This document shows positions 24,306 through 30,961 of a stretch of DNA of 64,000 bases, in pieces. Every line of letters begins with the position of its first letter. Within the stretch, counting starts at the first letter, position 1. Origin of the DNA: Acinetobacter cumulans (GTDB lineage Bacteria; Pseudomonadota; Gammaproteobacteria; Pseudomonadales; Moraxellaceae); NCBI RefSeq assembly GCF_003024525.3, contig NZ_CP035934.2, positions 1,550,001 to 1,614,000 of the forward strand. The letters run 5' to 3'. A program made the translations under genes and the position numbers. A model generated the notes under the pieces. It had not been told where the DNA came from. It saw nothing but the letters and a program-made list of their open reading frames with translations, and ran no database searches.

Positions 24306-24719
24306 ATGAATGCAGCAGCGAAAATTGAAGTAATGGATTGGTCAAAGCGTTCAGCCCACCAGTGGCTTGAGCAATATGGGATATGGGTTCGGTCTGCAAA
24401 ATCGGTTGTTTCAGCAAATCCGCTGGTAATTCTGATTGATAAGAATGACACAACAAGAATTAGAGCAAGCAAGGTCTCAATGCCTTGTGAAATAAGTGAT
24501 GCTGAAGCAGTACAAGTGAGCCAGCTGCTGGCGAAGATGCATAGTGATAAAAGAGAATATTTGGCTGAACGAGCTTGGTTCTTAATTTTAAAGTTTGAAA
24601 ATGATTGGTCTGATCAGACGATTGCAAATGCACACGGATGTAGTCGAGCTAAAGTTCGTGCAGAAGTTGAAAAAGGCTTAGCTTATTTAGATGGAAAAAT
24701 AGAGGCACTAAGTAATTGA
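24306..24719 (+). CDS. Q-like late antiterminator
   Basis: A 137-residue helical protein; SAHQWLEQYGIWVRS and SDQTIANAHGCSRAKVRAEVEKGL (HTH-like, given in part) match antiterminator Q-type proteins of Acinetobacter and other lambdoid phages. It is the last gene of the early operon. Its stop codon lies inside the -35 element of a strong promoter followed by an early terminator, exactly the lambda Q-pR'-tR' order. It would bind at that promoter and let RNA polymerase pass the terminator to express late genes. Confidence 0.78.
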   Translation: MNAAAKIEVMDWSKRSAHQWLEQYGIWVRSAKSVVSANPLVILIDKNDTTRIRASKVSMPCEISDAEAVQVSQLLAKMHSDKREYLAERAWFLILKFENDWSDQTIANAHGCSRAKVRAEVEKGLAYLDGKIEALSN

Positions 24720-24811
24720 CTTGGCAGCCATGTTTGTATAAATTTAGTGTATGGTGGCAAGTTGTTATGACTTACACCGATATCAAAGCTCACTAATGGT
24801 GGGCTTTTTTG
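24716..24811 (+). promoter_or_regulatory. Late promoter pR' with promoter-proximal terminator tR'
   Basis: TTGACT (24716-24721), a 17-base spacer and TAAATT (24739-24744) form a good sigma-70 promoter overlapping the Q-like gene's stop. About 45 bases past the expected start, GCTCAC-TAAT-GGTGGGC followed by six T forms a terminator (24787-24811). The arrangement predicts a short leader RNA in the lysogen and read-through when the antiterminator is present. Confidence 0.8.
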
Positions 24812-24877
24812 TTGCTATTTATTTGAAATAATTTTAATTTAAATCTACAAAAAATTTTGATAGATAGCGGATTATTT

Positions 24878-25408
24878 ATGAATACCGATAACGAAAAATT
24901 AGTTTCAGATCTAAATGATGTTTTTAAACAATTTAGTGTTACTCCACAAGTACAAGAAGAAATCATGAAAGATGTGGGTGTGAATGTAAAAATTGAATCA
25001 ATTGCGTCAGCTATAGCTAAGTTTCTTTATTCTGCAAAATCGAAAATTGACATTCTAGATTATGAAGTGCGTGAAGAAAACAAGGGTAAGAATACTGGAC
25101 ACGATGATTTAATTTCTTATAAAGATTTAGTAAAAAACGAAATTAAATCTAATTTAAAAGTGCAAGAAAATTTTGACTCCAAGAGCTTCAAAGAAGAATA
25201 CATTCAGAATGCTTATGATAGGGTTAAAGCGAAACTAAATAATCTAAATAATGAAGAATTGATTCTTGGGGTTGAGTTTATTTTGGATGGCCTAATTGCA
25301 CAACGTGAATATGATGCATATTCCAAGCAATTTGAAGAGAAAGTTGAGCTCGAAGATGTGTTTGAATCGGAAGCAATTGCAAATATTGAAAACCATTTAG
25401 CTCGTTAA
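24878..25408 (+). CDS. Hypothetical protein, accessory zone
   Basis: A 176-residue, highly charged helical protein starting at the ATG at 24878 (an upstream in-frame TTG is less likely). It contains IASAIAKFLYSAKSKIDILDYEV and long Lys/Glu-rich helices, with no membrane segment and no Cys. It is the first gene after the late terminator and is closed by its own terminator at 25443. Low GC relative to the early operon suggests cargo. Function unknown. Confidence 0.6.
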   Translation: MNTDNEKLVSDLNDVFKQFSVTPQVQEEIMKDVGVNVKIESIASAIAKFLYSAKSKIDILDYEVREENKGKNTGHDDLISYKDLVKNEIKSNLKVQENFDSKSFKEEYIQNAYDRVKAKLNNLNNEELILGVEFILDGLIAQREYDAYSKQFEEKVELEDVFESEAIANIENHLAR

Positions 25409-25442
25409 TAGAAAACCTTTATTAATATCGTAATCTAAGGCA

Positions 25443-25472
25443 AGGGTGTGGTAATTTGCCACGCCCTTTTTA
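25443..25472 (+). terminator. Terminator after the 176-residue gene
   Basis: AAGGGTGTGG / CCACGCCCTT hairpin around TAATTTG with one mismatch-like G-T step, followed by TTTT. Confidence 0.82.
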
Positions 25473-25474
25473 AT

Positions 25475-25562
25475 GCCCTGAGAAATGTTTTTTGTGTAAG
25501 CAATATCAGGGCGCCTATGGCGGTTCCTATTAATTTCTAGTGGTTTTTAAATTAATGCCGCC
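25475..25562 (+). ncRNA. Candidate structured RNA upstream of the tRNA-like element
   Basis: Two strong inverted repeats without coding potential. GCCCTGA (25475-25481) pairs with TCAGGGC (25506-25512). GGCGG (25519-25523) pairs with CCGCC (25558-25562), and inside it ATTAATTT (25529-25536) pairs with AAATTAAT (25549-25556). The second structure has no T-run after it, so it is not a plain terminator. It directly precedes the tRNA-like element and may belong to the same transcript. Confidence 0.5.
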
Positions 25563-25578
25563 ACCCAGATTCTAAAGA

Positions 25579-25697
25579 GGGATGAATAGCGTAGCTCAGT
25601 TGGTTAGAGCGGCTTCCTAATACGAGATAGCAGTCGTATGGGTGGAGAACAGCTTAGACACCACTCGCGCAGGTTCAAGTCCTGCCGTATTCATCCC
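25579..25697 (+). ncRNA. tRNA-like RNA with extended acceptor stem and enlarged central region
   Basis: The D-arm is canonical (GCTC at 25594-25597, loop AGTTGGTTA, GAGC at 25607-25610), as is the T-arm (GCAGG-TTCAAGT-CCTGC, 25669-25685). The acceptor ends pair as GGGATGAATA (25579-25588) with TATTCATCCC (25688-25697), then a bulged G, then CG with CG. Between the arms are 58 bases, far more than a tRNA needs. They fold as ATACGA / TCGTAT with an 8-base loop and GGGTGG / CCACTC with a 15-base loop. No 7-base anticodon loop on a good 5-bp stem can be found. It is not a standard tRNA, nor a tmRNA that I recognise. Confidence 0.6.
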
Positions 25698-25722
25698 GTC
25701 TTTAAAATCAAAGGAGATCCAC

Positions 25723-25833
25723 ATGCTCCAATTTTTAAAACGGCTATTCTGCTTTCATCACTACGATTATGAGTCTGATATTTTTAATCAGGCTGAATGC
25801 CGGAAGTGTGGGAAATGCAAATCAGATAGCTAA
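25723..25833 (+). CDS. 36-residue Cys/His-rich protein
   Basis: A tiny protein MLQFLKRLFCFHHYDYES... with AAAGGAG 7 bases before the ATG. It has FCFHH near the start and CRKCGKC near the end, a possible zinc site. It resembles the 38-residue product at 27468 (shared M-x-x-L-L/K-x-L-x-x-F-H start and C-x-x-C end). It lies 25 bases after the tRNA-like RNA. Similar tiny Cys/His proteins occur in phages; function unknown. Confidence 0.65.
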   Translation: MLQFLKRLFCFHHYDYESDIFNQAECRKCGKCKSDS

Positions 25834-25941
25834 AAAGTATATTTACCGTATAGACTTCTCGGTCTATTCCATTTATGTGATTTTTGATGTAAAAATGCCG
25901 GTTCAAATTTGCAGAAAGCAAATTTTCTCCTGGTGAAGCAA

Positions 25942-26127
25942 ATGAAAGAAAATTTAGGCGTAGTTATTTTTTATGCGTTATGTATTCTTGGAGTTATCCT
26001 TGAATTGGTGGGGTTATTGAATATTGATGTAATGTTTCTGGTGAGTGGGGTTGCATTTTTAATCAGTGCATTTCTCATAAAGTCGGAATTCAAGCTATAT
26101 GTCACTTTCTGGAAAGAAATCGAATAG
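25942..26127 (+). CDS. Small two-helix membrane protein
   Basis: A 61-residue protein from the ATG at 25942 (GGTGAAG upstream). Two hydrophobic segments, VVIFYALCILGVILELVGLL and VMFLVSGVAFLISAFLI, are joined by NID. The C-terminal tail is charged and probably cytoplasmic. It is closed by its own terminator. In a prophage accessory zone a membrane protein like this could act in superinfection exclusion, but nothing in the sequence proves it. Confidence 0.6.
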   Translation: MKENLGVVIFYALCILGVILELVGLLNIDVMFLVSGVAFLISAFLIKSEFKLYVTFWKEIE

Positions 26128-26156
26128 CGTTATTTAAGTTTGGTAAGAATAAGAAG

Positions 26157-26187
26157 CCGCATTAACTAAAGTTAGTGCGGTTTTTTT
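26157..26187 (+). terminator. Terminator after the small membrane protein gene
   Basis: CCGCATTAAC / GTTAGTGCGG stem (one G-T pair) with loop TAAA, then seven T. Confidence 0.88.
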
Positions 26188-26245
26188 GTGAAATGTGAGA
26201 GTGCGTGAGTGCTCTTTTTTGTTGTCTAAAAAAAGTGAGCTAACA

Positions 26246-26635
26246 ATGAAAACTAAAATTTTAGCAGTTGGTCTAATGTGTGCAATGGCAATGGCGGGTT
26301 GTTCTCGTGATGCTCAAGTTGCTTCACGAAATCTATCATATGCAGCTGATAACTTTCAGTTGGATCGACGAATTGTTTTTTATAATGGCGTTACTGGTGA
26401 TTATGTTCTTACTATTGAAGGCAAGTGTGCTTTTGAAGCTGTGAGCGAACGGAAGGTTGATGTGACCTGTAAGACCAGTGATACGGAATTCAAAAAGCAT
26501 TCACTAGGTATTTCTGACAATGTTACTTATTTTTCTGAGCAGTTGAATAGTAAGGGTGTTAGTACCTACCAGTACAAAGTTGATTTCAGACCAAGCGTTA
26601 TCATTCCTGATGTGGATCTGAAGTTACCTAAATAA
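26246..26635 (+). CDS. Prophage lipoprotein, beta-rich
   Basis: A 129-residue lipoprotein from the ATG at 26246. The signal peptide MKTKILAVGLMCAMAMAGC ends at the lipobox Cys19. The mature part is rich in strands (RRIVFYNGVTGDYVLTIEGK) with two further Cys (GKCAFEA, DVTCKTS) likely paired. This resembles the beta-sandwich lipoproteins often carried by prophages and expressed in lysogens, where some block superinfection or DNA entry. That role is inferred. It is bracketed by terminators, so it has its own promoter. Confidence 0.72.
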   Translation: MKTKILAVGLMCAMAMAGCSRDAQVASRNLSYAADNFQLDRRIVFYNGVTGDYVLTIEGKCAFEAVSERKVDVTCKTSDTEFKKHSLGISDNVTYFSEQLNSKGVSTYQYKVDFRPSVIIPDVDLKLPK

Positions 26636-26660
26636 TTCGCCGAACATATTACGGCAAACA

Positions 26661-26696
26661 AAGCCCCTCGCATTCTAGATGTTGAGGGGTTTTTCT
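26661..26696 (+). terminator. Terminator after the prophage lipoprotein gene
   Basis: CCCCTC / GAGGGG hairpin with a 14-base loop, then TTTTTCTTTT. Confidence 0.82.
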
Positions 26697-26786
26697 TTTC
26701 TTATTGGTGGTACCCATGACAGACAAAGGACAAGAAAATCCACGACTTTATATTTTGTGATTATATTCACATTTTTTATTAAAAAA

Positions 26787-26906
26787 TTGACTTAAGTAAA
26801 ATTAATGCATTAATATACAACTGTTATTTAATAAAAACAAATAACAACAATCCTTAATCAGCGCAAAAAATTAAGGGGAAGTCTCACAGCAAAGTGGGGC
26901 TTTTTT
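26787..26906 (+). ncRNA. Candidate small RNA with its own promoter and terminator
   Basis: TTGACT (26787-26792), a 17-base spacer and TTAATA (26810-26815) make a good promoter. The predicted transcript of about 85 nt starts near 26822. It contains CCTTAAT / ATTAAGG (26852-26876) and ends in AAGTCTCAC / GTGGGGCTT (26879-26902) followed by T. No reading frame with a ribosome site fits inside. Promoter and terminator at the right spacing support an sRNA; an orphaned leader is the alternative. Confidence 0.55.
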
Positions 26907-27042
26907 AATTTATGGCAGCTGCTGGGCGTTTTGCGATACAGCCCCTTTAAGCACTGGTGTTTTTTGCCTGTGATGCGTCACTGACACTTTAGCTTCATAC
27001 TGATGGGGAATAATTATAATTTTAAAATTTGGATTGAGTCGT

Positions 27043-27273
27043 ATGCCACTGCCAACAGTAAAAAACCTAGACGATATTCTGAAAGACCTTGCAAATAAGA
27101 ATGAAAAACCTGAAAAGATATTGATCGGTTTCAAGGCTTATGGTGAGCTGATGAATGATCGGGATTTTTTCAAAGAAGTTGCGGGGTCAGCAATGGACCC
27201 AAATAAGCGAAAGTATAAAAATATTAAAATTAAGGTCACTCAGGACGATTATCAGCTTGAAGTTAAATATTAG
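27043..27273 (+). CDS. Hypothetical phage protein, 76 residues
   Basis: A small charged protein starting at the ATG at 27043; a TTG nine bases upstream is in frame. It is helical in the first half (VKNLDDILKDLANKNEKPEK) with a strand-like C-terminus (NIKIKVTQDDYQLEVKY). No motif recognised. It lies downstream of the sRNA candidate and has no close terminator of its own. Confidence 0.55.
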   Translation: MPLPTVKNLDDILKDLANKNEKPEKILIGFKAYGELMNDRDFFKEVAGSAMDPNKRKYKNIKIKVTQDDYQLEVKY

Positions 27274-27373
27274 GAATGTTTTTTGTTTTCTGTCAATTAT
27301 TCTCACTATAGGGCTTTAGTTTGTCACATTATGCTAATGTAAATTTGTGTAATGTATGGAAAATAATCAATCG

Positions 27374-27452
27374 AAACTAGCTGTAGTTTCAGCACCTTAT
27401 CGGGTGTCCTTAGTTCCTGCCCACACAACCTTTCCCCGTGTGGGCTTTTTTT
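27374..27452 (+). ncRNA. Candidate structured leader or small RNA ending in a strong terminator
   Basis: Three consecutive hairpins: AAACTA-GCTG-TAGTTT (27374-27389), CACC / GGTG (27393-27406), and GCCCACAC / GTGTGGGC (27419-27445) followed by seven T. The last is a clear rho-independent terminator. The tiny Cys/His gene at 27468 begins 16 bases further on with a GGGGGGG ribosome site. The set could be an sRNA or an attenuating leader of that gene. Confidence 0.52.
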
Positions 27453-27467
27453 AAAAAAAGGGGGGGT

Positions 27468-27584
27468 ATGTTTCAGCTTCTAAAATGTCTTTTAGGTTTT
27501 CATGACGCGACTGAAATTCATCATTGTAAAGATGGTGATCTTGAAATTTGTCGAAACTGTTTTAAGGTTAAAAAAATTAAATAG
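27468..27584 (+). CDS. 38-residue Cys/His-rich protein, paralogue-like to the one at 25723
   Basis: MFQLLKCLLGFHDATEIHHC... ends CRNCFKVKKIK. The start pattern M-x-x-L-L-K-C/R-L-x-x-F-H and the C-terminal C-x-x-C match the 36-residue protein at 25723. A GGGGGGGT ribosome site lies directly upstream. It is too short for usual gene calling, but the pair supports it. A small zinc-binding domain is likely; function unknown. Confidence 0.6.
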   Translation: MFQLLKCLLGFHDATEIHHCKDGDLEICRNCFKVKKIK

Positions 27585-27730
27585 CTTTTATAAATTTTGT
27601 ATTACTTGATGTAGTGTTTCTAATATTTAAGTTGTTTTTTCTTTTTATTAATATTTCTGAAACATTGGATATGTATAGTCGGTGCCAATAAATAAATATT
27701 AGCAATATTAAAAAATATCAGCGAACATTG

Positions 27731-27767
27731 ACCTGCTTATTTTGGGAGAGATAAGCAGGTTTTTTTG
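27731..27767 (+). terminator. Strong terminator with 10-bp stem
   Basis: ACCTGCTTAT / ATAAGCAGGT with a 10-base loop, then seven T. The sequence from 27585 to here is AT-rich without a gene. It may be the 3' end of another short untranslated RNA, or simply terminate the Cys/His gene transcript. Confidence 0.88.
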
Positions 27768-27877
27768 AAATAAAAATTATTTACGAATTCGATAGATAAT
27801 TTAATGAGGTCGTAAATTTTTAGTTTTTTAAATTTTATAATGTTAAAGTATGGAGCAGTTTTTAGGTAATTGTTTTC

Positions 27878-28171
27878 ATGTCAGAATCTTATAAATATAA
27901 ATACACTCAATTTAGCATTTTTGGGTCACTTCCTACGTATAAAGTTTATCTAGCAACAGGGGGTGGAAAAGCTAAATTTATTTTTGCAGACAATACATTT
28001 ATATATGGAAATATTTCGGATTGGGCTTTAAACCATTCTGGCCTTGATACAAGAAAATCATTATGGTCTGAAGAGCCTAAATTGTTTCTAGAGAATGAAA
28101 AAGGCAGATTACAAAAATATAGAGATTTACATCCAGCATTCGTGACAGAGCCAAATAATAGTCATATTTAA
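27878..28171 (+). CDS. Hypothetical accessory protein, 97 residues
   Basis: AT-rich gene starting at the ATG at 27878. The product is soluble with many aromatics (YKYKYTQFSIFGSLPTYKVY) and no recognised motif. AGGTAATTG upstream is only a fair ribosome site. It lies between a terminator and the initiator-tRNA promoter. Function unknown and reality moderately likely. Confidence 0.5.
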   Translation: MSESYKYKYTQFSIFGSLPTYKVYLATGGGKAKFIFADNTFIYGNISDWALNHSGLDTRKSLWSEEPKLFLENEKGRLQKYRDLHPAFVTEPNNSHI

Positions 28172-28218
28172 TTATTTACCCTAGATATCCTTTAAATATT
28201 TTTATTTTAAAATAAAGT

Positions 28219-28247
28219 TTGCTATATGCTGGATTAAAGCGTATAAA
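28219..28247 (+). promoter_or_regulatory. Promoter of the prophage initiator tRNA
   Basis: TTGCTA (28219-28224), a 17-base spacer and TATAAA (28242-28247); the expected start is 6-8 bases before the mature tRNA end at 28261. Confidence 0.72.
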
Positions 28248-28260
28248 GCTAACACATTGA

Positions 28261-28337
<77 letters not shown>

Positions 28338-28357
28338 ATAAAAAATTTAAAGTTTAT

Positions 28358-28391
28358 AACCTAGATTGCTTCATGCTTTCTAGGTTTTTTT
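28358..28391 (+). terminator. Terminator of the initiator tRNA
   Basis: AACCTAG / CTAGGTT with a 15-base loop, followed by TTTTT. Confidence 0.83.
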
Positions 28392-28522
28392 ATGATTATT
28401 TAATTTCATCGTATTAATTTAACTTTAATGCTCTTATACGCTAAAAAATCAGAATATTTTATTATTTAAATATTAAAGTGAGATATAAATAGGTTATAGA
28501 GCTAAGATCTGTTATATTGGGT

Positions 28523-28684
28523 TTGATCGAATCCGTAAGCGGAACGGTAGTGTTTGAGTTGTTAACGGAATTGCGTATTCCCTCCATTCTGATGTTCAAG
28601 CATCAAATTCAAACAGTTAACGCATAGCATGAATTCGCATCATGCCGATCAAGGGGAGCCTGCAGCTATTCGTGGGTTTCCCTT
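28523..28684 (+). ncRNA. Candidate multibranched non-coding RNA, about 160 nt
   Basis: GATCG (28525-28529) pairs with CGATC (28646-28650) and encloses TCCG-TAAG-CGGA (28532-28543), GTTTGA / TCAAAC (28552-28557 / 28609-28614) and GCATG / CATGC (28627-28645). Inside the second arm lie GGAAT / ATTCC (28567-28581) and TGATG / CATCA (28590-28605). A last hairpin AAGGG / CCCTT (28651-28684) follows. TTATAT at 28512-28517 is a possible -10 element. GTTAAC occurs twice (28561, 28616). No reading frame is present. It matches no RNA family I can name. Confidence 0.6.
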
Positions 28685-28852
28685 AAATTACACTTTCAAG
28701 ATACTGATTTGTTTTATATCTTTTTAAATTTCACAGCTACTGTAAATATCATAAGTTTAAATACTTTTTTAAGTGAATTATCTCCAACCTTATAATTGGT
28801 TTTATCTTTAAATACTTTCTTGTTTACAAAAGCTCATCATATGAGTAATTAA
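28685..28852. other. AT-rich spacer
   Basis: No gene or clear structure. It separates the multibranched RNA candidate from the next small gene and probably contains that gene's promoter. Confidence 0.4.
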
Positions 28853-29074
28853 ATGAACATTAAAAATGGCTGGACTACAGCCTCAGCGACTAATGGCAAT
28901 GTCATTAAAGTAAATATTATTCCACTAACTAAAGCCCAAAGTACAAAGAATGGTCATACTTGGGTTGAAGTTGCAAAACAAGTCGAACTGGAGTCAGGGA
29001 AAAAAATTGAACTGAACTTAGATGGCAAGTCTTTTTATACTGAATTGAATAAGCTTTATAAATTGTATTCTTAA
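28853..29074 (+). CDS. Hypothetical accessory protein, 73 residues
   Basis: A small soluble protein (NIKNGWTTASATNGNVIKVN ... ELNLDGKSFYTELNKLYKLY, in part). The first 45 residues look like a short beta-rich fold. The ribosome site is weak (GAGTAATTA). It lies in front of the split cold-shock gene and has no recognised family. Confidence 0.5.
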   Translation: MNIKNGWTTASATNGNVIKVNIIPLTKAQSTKNGHTWVEVAKQVELESGKKIELNLDGKSFYTELNKLYKLYS

Positions 29075-29361
29075 ATATCCAACATTATTCAAATAATTGT
29101 AGGGTAAAAATTTTTATTTATTTTTTGTTTAATTAAACTTAGAGTATTACGAATTTCCCTCTATCAAAAAAAAACTTATAAGGAAAAATATATGTCTAAT
29201 CTAACTACTGGCACTGTTAAGTGGTTCAATGATGCAAAAGGCTTTGGCTTCATTTCAGGTGATAATGGTAATGAGGTTTTTGCTCATTATTCTCAAATTA
29301 AGAGGTGGTCCCACTTGTTTGAACAACTAAAAGCGTATTTATAAGTGATATTCCGCTCTAG

Positions 29362-30102
29362 TTAAGCCACCTTGTTTTGTTGGGGTAGCTGATCATAGTA
29401 AAACTCATTTGGTGTCATTTTGTCTAGACTCGAATGAGGTCGTTTCAAATTATAAAACTCAAAATATGCACTTAATTGCTTTTTCGCATCTGTGACACTG
29501 CTATAAGCTTTGAGATACACCTCTTCATATTTAACGCTCCGCCATAATCGTTCAACCATCACATTATCTACCCATCGACCTTTACCATCCATACTGATTT
29601 GAATGCCATTTGATTTCAATACATCAATAAATGCATCACTGGTAAACTGGCTGCCTTGGTCTGTATTAAATATTTCAGGTCGACCATATTTTTCAATCGC
29701 TTCATTTAAAGCCGAAATACAAAAATCCACCTCCATACTAATCGATACTCTATGCGCAAGTACCTTGCGGCTATGCCAATCAATCACAGCACATAAATAA
29801 ACAAAGCCTTTTGCCATAGGGATATACGTTATATCCGTAGACCACACTTGATTACTGCGCTGAATAGCCAATCCTTTGAGCAGATATGGATATTTACGGT
29901 GAGCTTGATTAGCCTGGCTTAAATTTGGTTTGCAATATAACGCCTGAATACCCATTTTCTTCATTAAAGTACGTGTATGACGTCGTCCTATATGATGTCC
30001 TTGACGATTCAACAAATCACGCATCATACGACTGCCTGCAAAAGGATATTGCATATGTAATTCATCAATACATCGCATCAGCTTCAGATCTGATGCACTC
30101 AC
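29362..30102 (-). CDS. IS3-family transposase OrfB (catalytic part)
   Basis: Integrase-core transposase. The DDE residues are in VWSTDITYIPMAKG (first Asp), IFNTDQGSQFTS (second Asp) and LWRSVKYEEVYL (Glu), with the HTH_21-type region before them. The frame stays open upstream of the annotated GTG to about 30200 (...SVSKQAKLLKVSRGCYYYRP), so it is normally made as an OrfAB fusion. Confidence 0.93.
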   Translation of the reverse strand: MSASDLKLMRCIDELHMQYPFAGSRMMRDLLNRQGHHIGRRHTRTLMKKMGIQALYCKPNLSQANQAHRKYPYLLKGLAIQRSNQVWSTDITYIPMAKGFVYLCAVIDWHSRKVLAHRVSISMEVDFCISALNEAIEKYGRPEIFNTDQGSQFTSDAFIDVLKSNGIQISMDGKGRWVDNVMVERLWRSVKYEEVYLKAYSSVTDAKKQLSAYFEFYNLKRPHSSLDKMTPNEFYYDQLPQQNKVA

Positions 30103-30188
30103 AGGTTTTGGGCGATAGTAATAACAACCACGGGAGACTTTCAGCAGCTTAGCTTGCTTAGATACTGAAATCTGAAGTGAGTCGTCGA

Positions 30189-30506
30189 TTAACTTTTGTG
30201 GTTGAAGCGGCCCAGTTTCTTCAACACACCTTCTAAAAAATCAATTTCTAATGCCTGCTCACCGATTTTTGCATGTAGTTTTTTTAGATCGATGGGTGGT
30301 TCTGTTGGAGCTTTTGATTGATCGAAAGCTTGCGAGGAAGCTGAGATCAATTGATTTTTCCAGTCAATAATTTGGTTTTGATGAACATCAAACTCAGCAC
30401 TCAATTCAGCAAGTGTTTTTTCTGCTTTAATCGCAGCAAGTGCTACCTTAGCTTTAAAATCATTTGAATGATTTCTTCTTGGTCTACGTGCCATAAAATA
30501 CTCCAT
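30189..30506 (-). CDS. IS3-family transposase OrfA
   Basis: A 105-residue HTH_Tnp_1 protein (FKAKVALAAIKAEKTLAELSAEF) with a C-terminal leucine-zipper-like helix (IGEQALEIDFLEGVLKKL). The frames overlap at an A-rich slip site (ACAAAAG) near 30195, where a -1 shift joins OrfA to the OrfB frame to give the active transposase. Confidence 0.92.
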   Translation of the reverse strand: MEYFMARRPRRNHSNDFKAKVALAAIKAEKTLAELSAEFDVHQNQIIDWKNQLISASSQAFDQSKAPTEPPIDLKKLHAKIGEQALEIDFLEGVLKKLGRFNHKS

Positions 30507-30695
30507 ATATTGATGTTTATAACATCATTTGAGGAGCAGAATATCACTTATAGGAGTTGTTCAAATTTACGGATCCATCTCTTTATGTCAAACGGTTTTA
30601 AAACATTAATCGAAGGTCAGCGAGTACAATTTTCAGTGTCGAAAAGTCAACGTGGCTTTCAAGCAAGTGAAATCATCGCGATTGATAATTAATTT

Positions 30696-30908
30696 ATGAA
30701 TATTCCATTAGAAAAAGTTCTAGTAAATGTAGTTGATCAATATGGCGCTACATATACAGTTGACGCTATGTGCGAAAGATCGAATGATAAACCGAAAAGT
30801 TTTGGCGAATGTATTAGATCCATAAATATAGATGATGAAATGATTAAGCCTAGTTTTGATTTCCATTTTTATAGCAATAAAACTGGAAAGATTTTTAAAT
30901 TATCTTAG
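30696..30908 (+). CDS. Hypothetical protein, 70 residues, behind the cold-shock gene
   Basis: Starts 3 bases after the split csp stop, so it was probably co-expressed with it. Soluble, with two Cys (DAMCERS, GECIRS). No motif recognised. Closed by a terminator at 30927. Confidence 0.55.
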   Translation: MNIPLEKVLVNVVDQYGATYTVDAMCERSNDKPKSFGECIRSINIDDEMIKPSFDFHFYSNKTGKIFKLS

Positions 30909-30926
30909 TTTGTAATGTAATTCAAG

Positions 30927-30950
30927 AAACCACCTTCGGGTGGTTTTTTA
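30927..30950 (+). terminator. Terminator at the end of the accessory zone
   Basis: AACCACC-TTCG-GGTGGTT with a T-run; TTCG is a stable tetraloop. It lies 12 bases before the first packaging-module gene. Confidence 0.9.
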
Positions 30951-30961
30951 ATGGGTGAAAT

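Larger units (their letters stand above)
29301..30582 (-). mobile_element. IS3-family insertion sequence, 1282 bp
   Basis: Imperfect terminal repeats begin AGAGGTGG on the left and, read inward from the right, AGAGATGG; both continue to a shared TTTGAACAACT about 12 bases in. A 3-bp TTA duplication flanks it (29298-29300 and 30583-30585). Two overlapping transposase frames on the minus strand are typical of the IS3 family. The clean duplication and intact frames suggest a recent insertion. Confidence 0.93.
29192..30692 (+). pseudogene. Cold-shock protein gene split by an IS3-family element
   Basis: The 5' part (29192-29300) encodes [20 protein letters not shown]..., with the RNP1 motif KGFGFI, and AAGGAAAA lies upstream. 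The 3' part (30586-30692) encodes SNGFKTLIEGQRVQFSV... to IAIDN. Removing the IS and one TTA copy joins 109 and 107 bases into an intact 71-residue frame. The intact protein would be a CspA-like RNA chaperone. A csp gene inside a prophage accessory zone is cargo; it is now inactive unless the IS leaves precisely. Confidence 0.93.

Noticed and set aside
25579..25697. Annotation as tRNA-Arg (CCT), because TTCCTAA occurs after the D-arm
   Set aside because: Only three bases separate the D-stem from this loop, and the bases around it do not pair. No normal anticodon stem can form.
25579..25697. Possible CRISPR-repeat mimic, because CTGCCGTAT also occurs in type I-F repeats
   Set aside because: The shared stretch is nine bases and lacks the repeat's own stem. 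It is explained by the T-arm and acceptor.
28585..28612. CTGATG followed by CATCAAA looked like a hammerhead ribozyme core
   Set aside because: The invariant CTGATGA and GAAA cores are not both present, and the stems do not have the hammerhead order.
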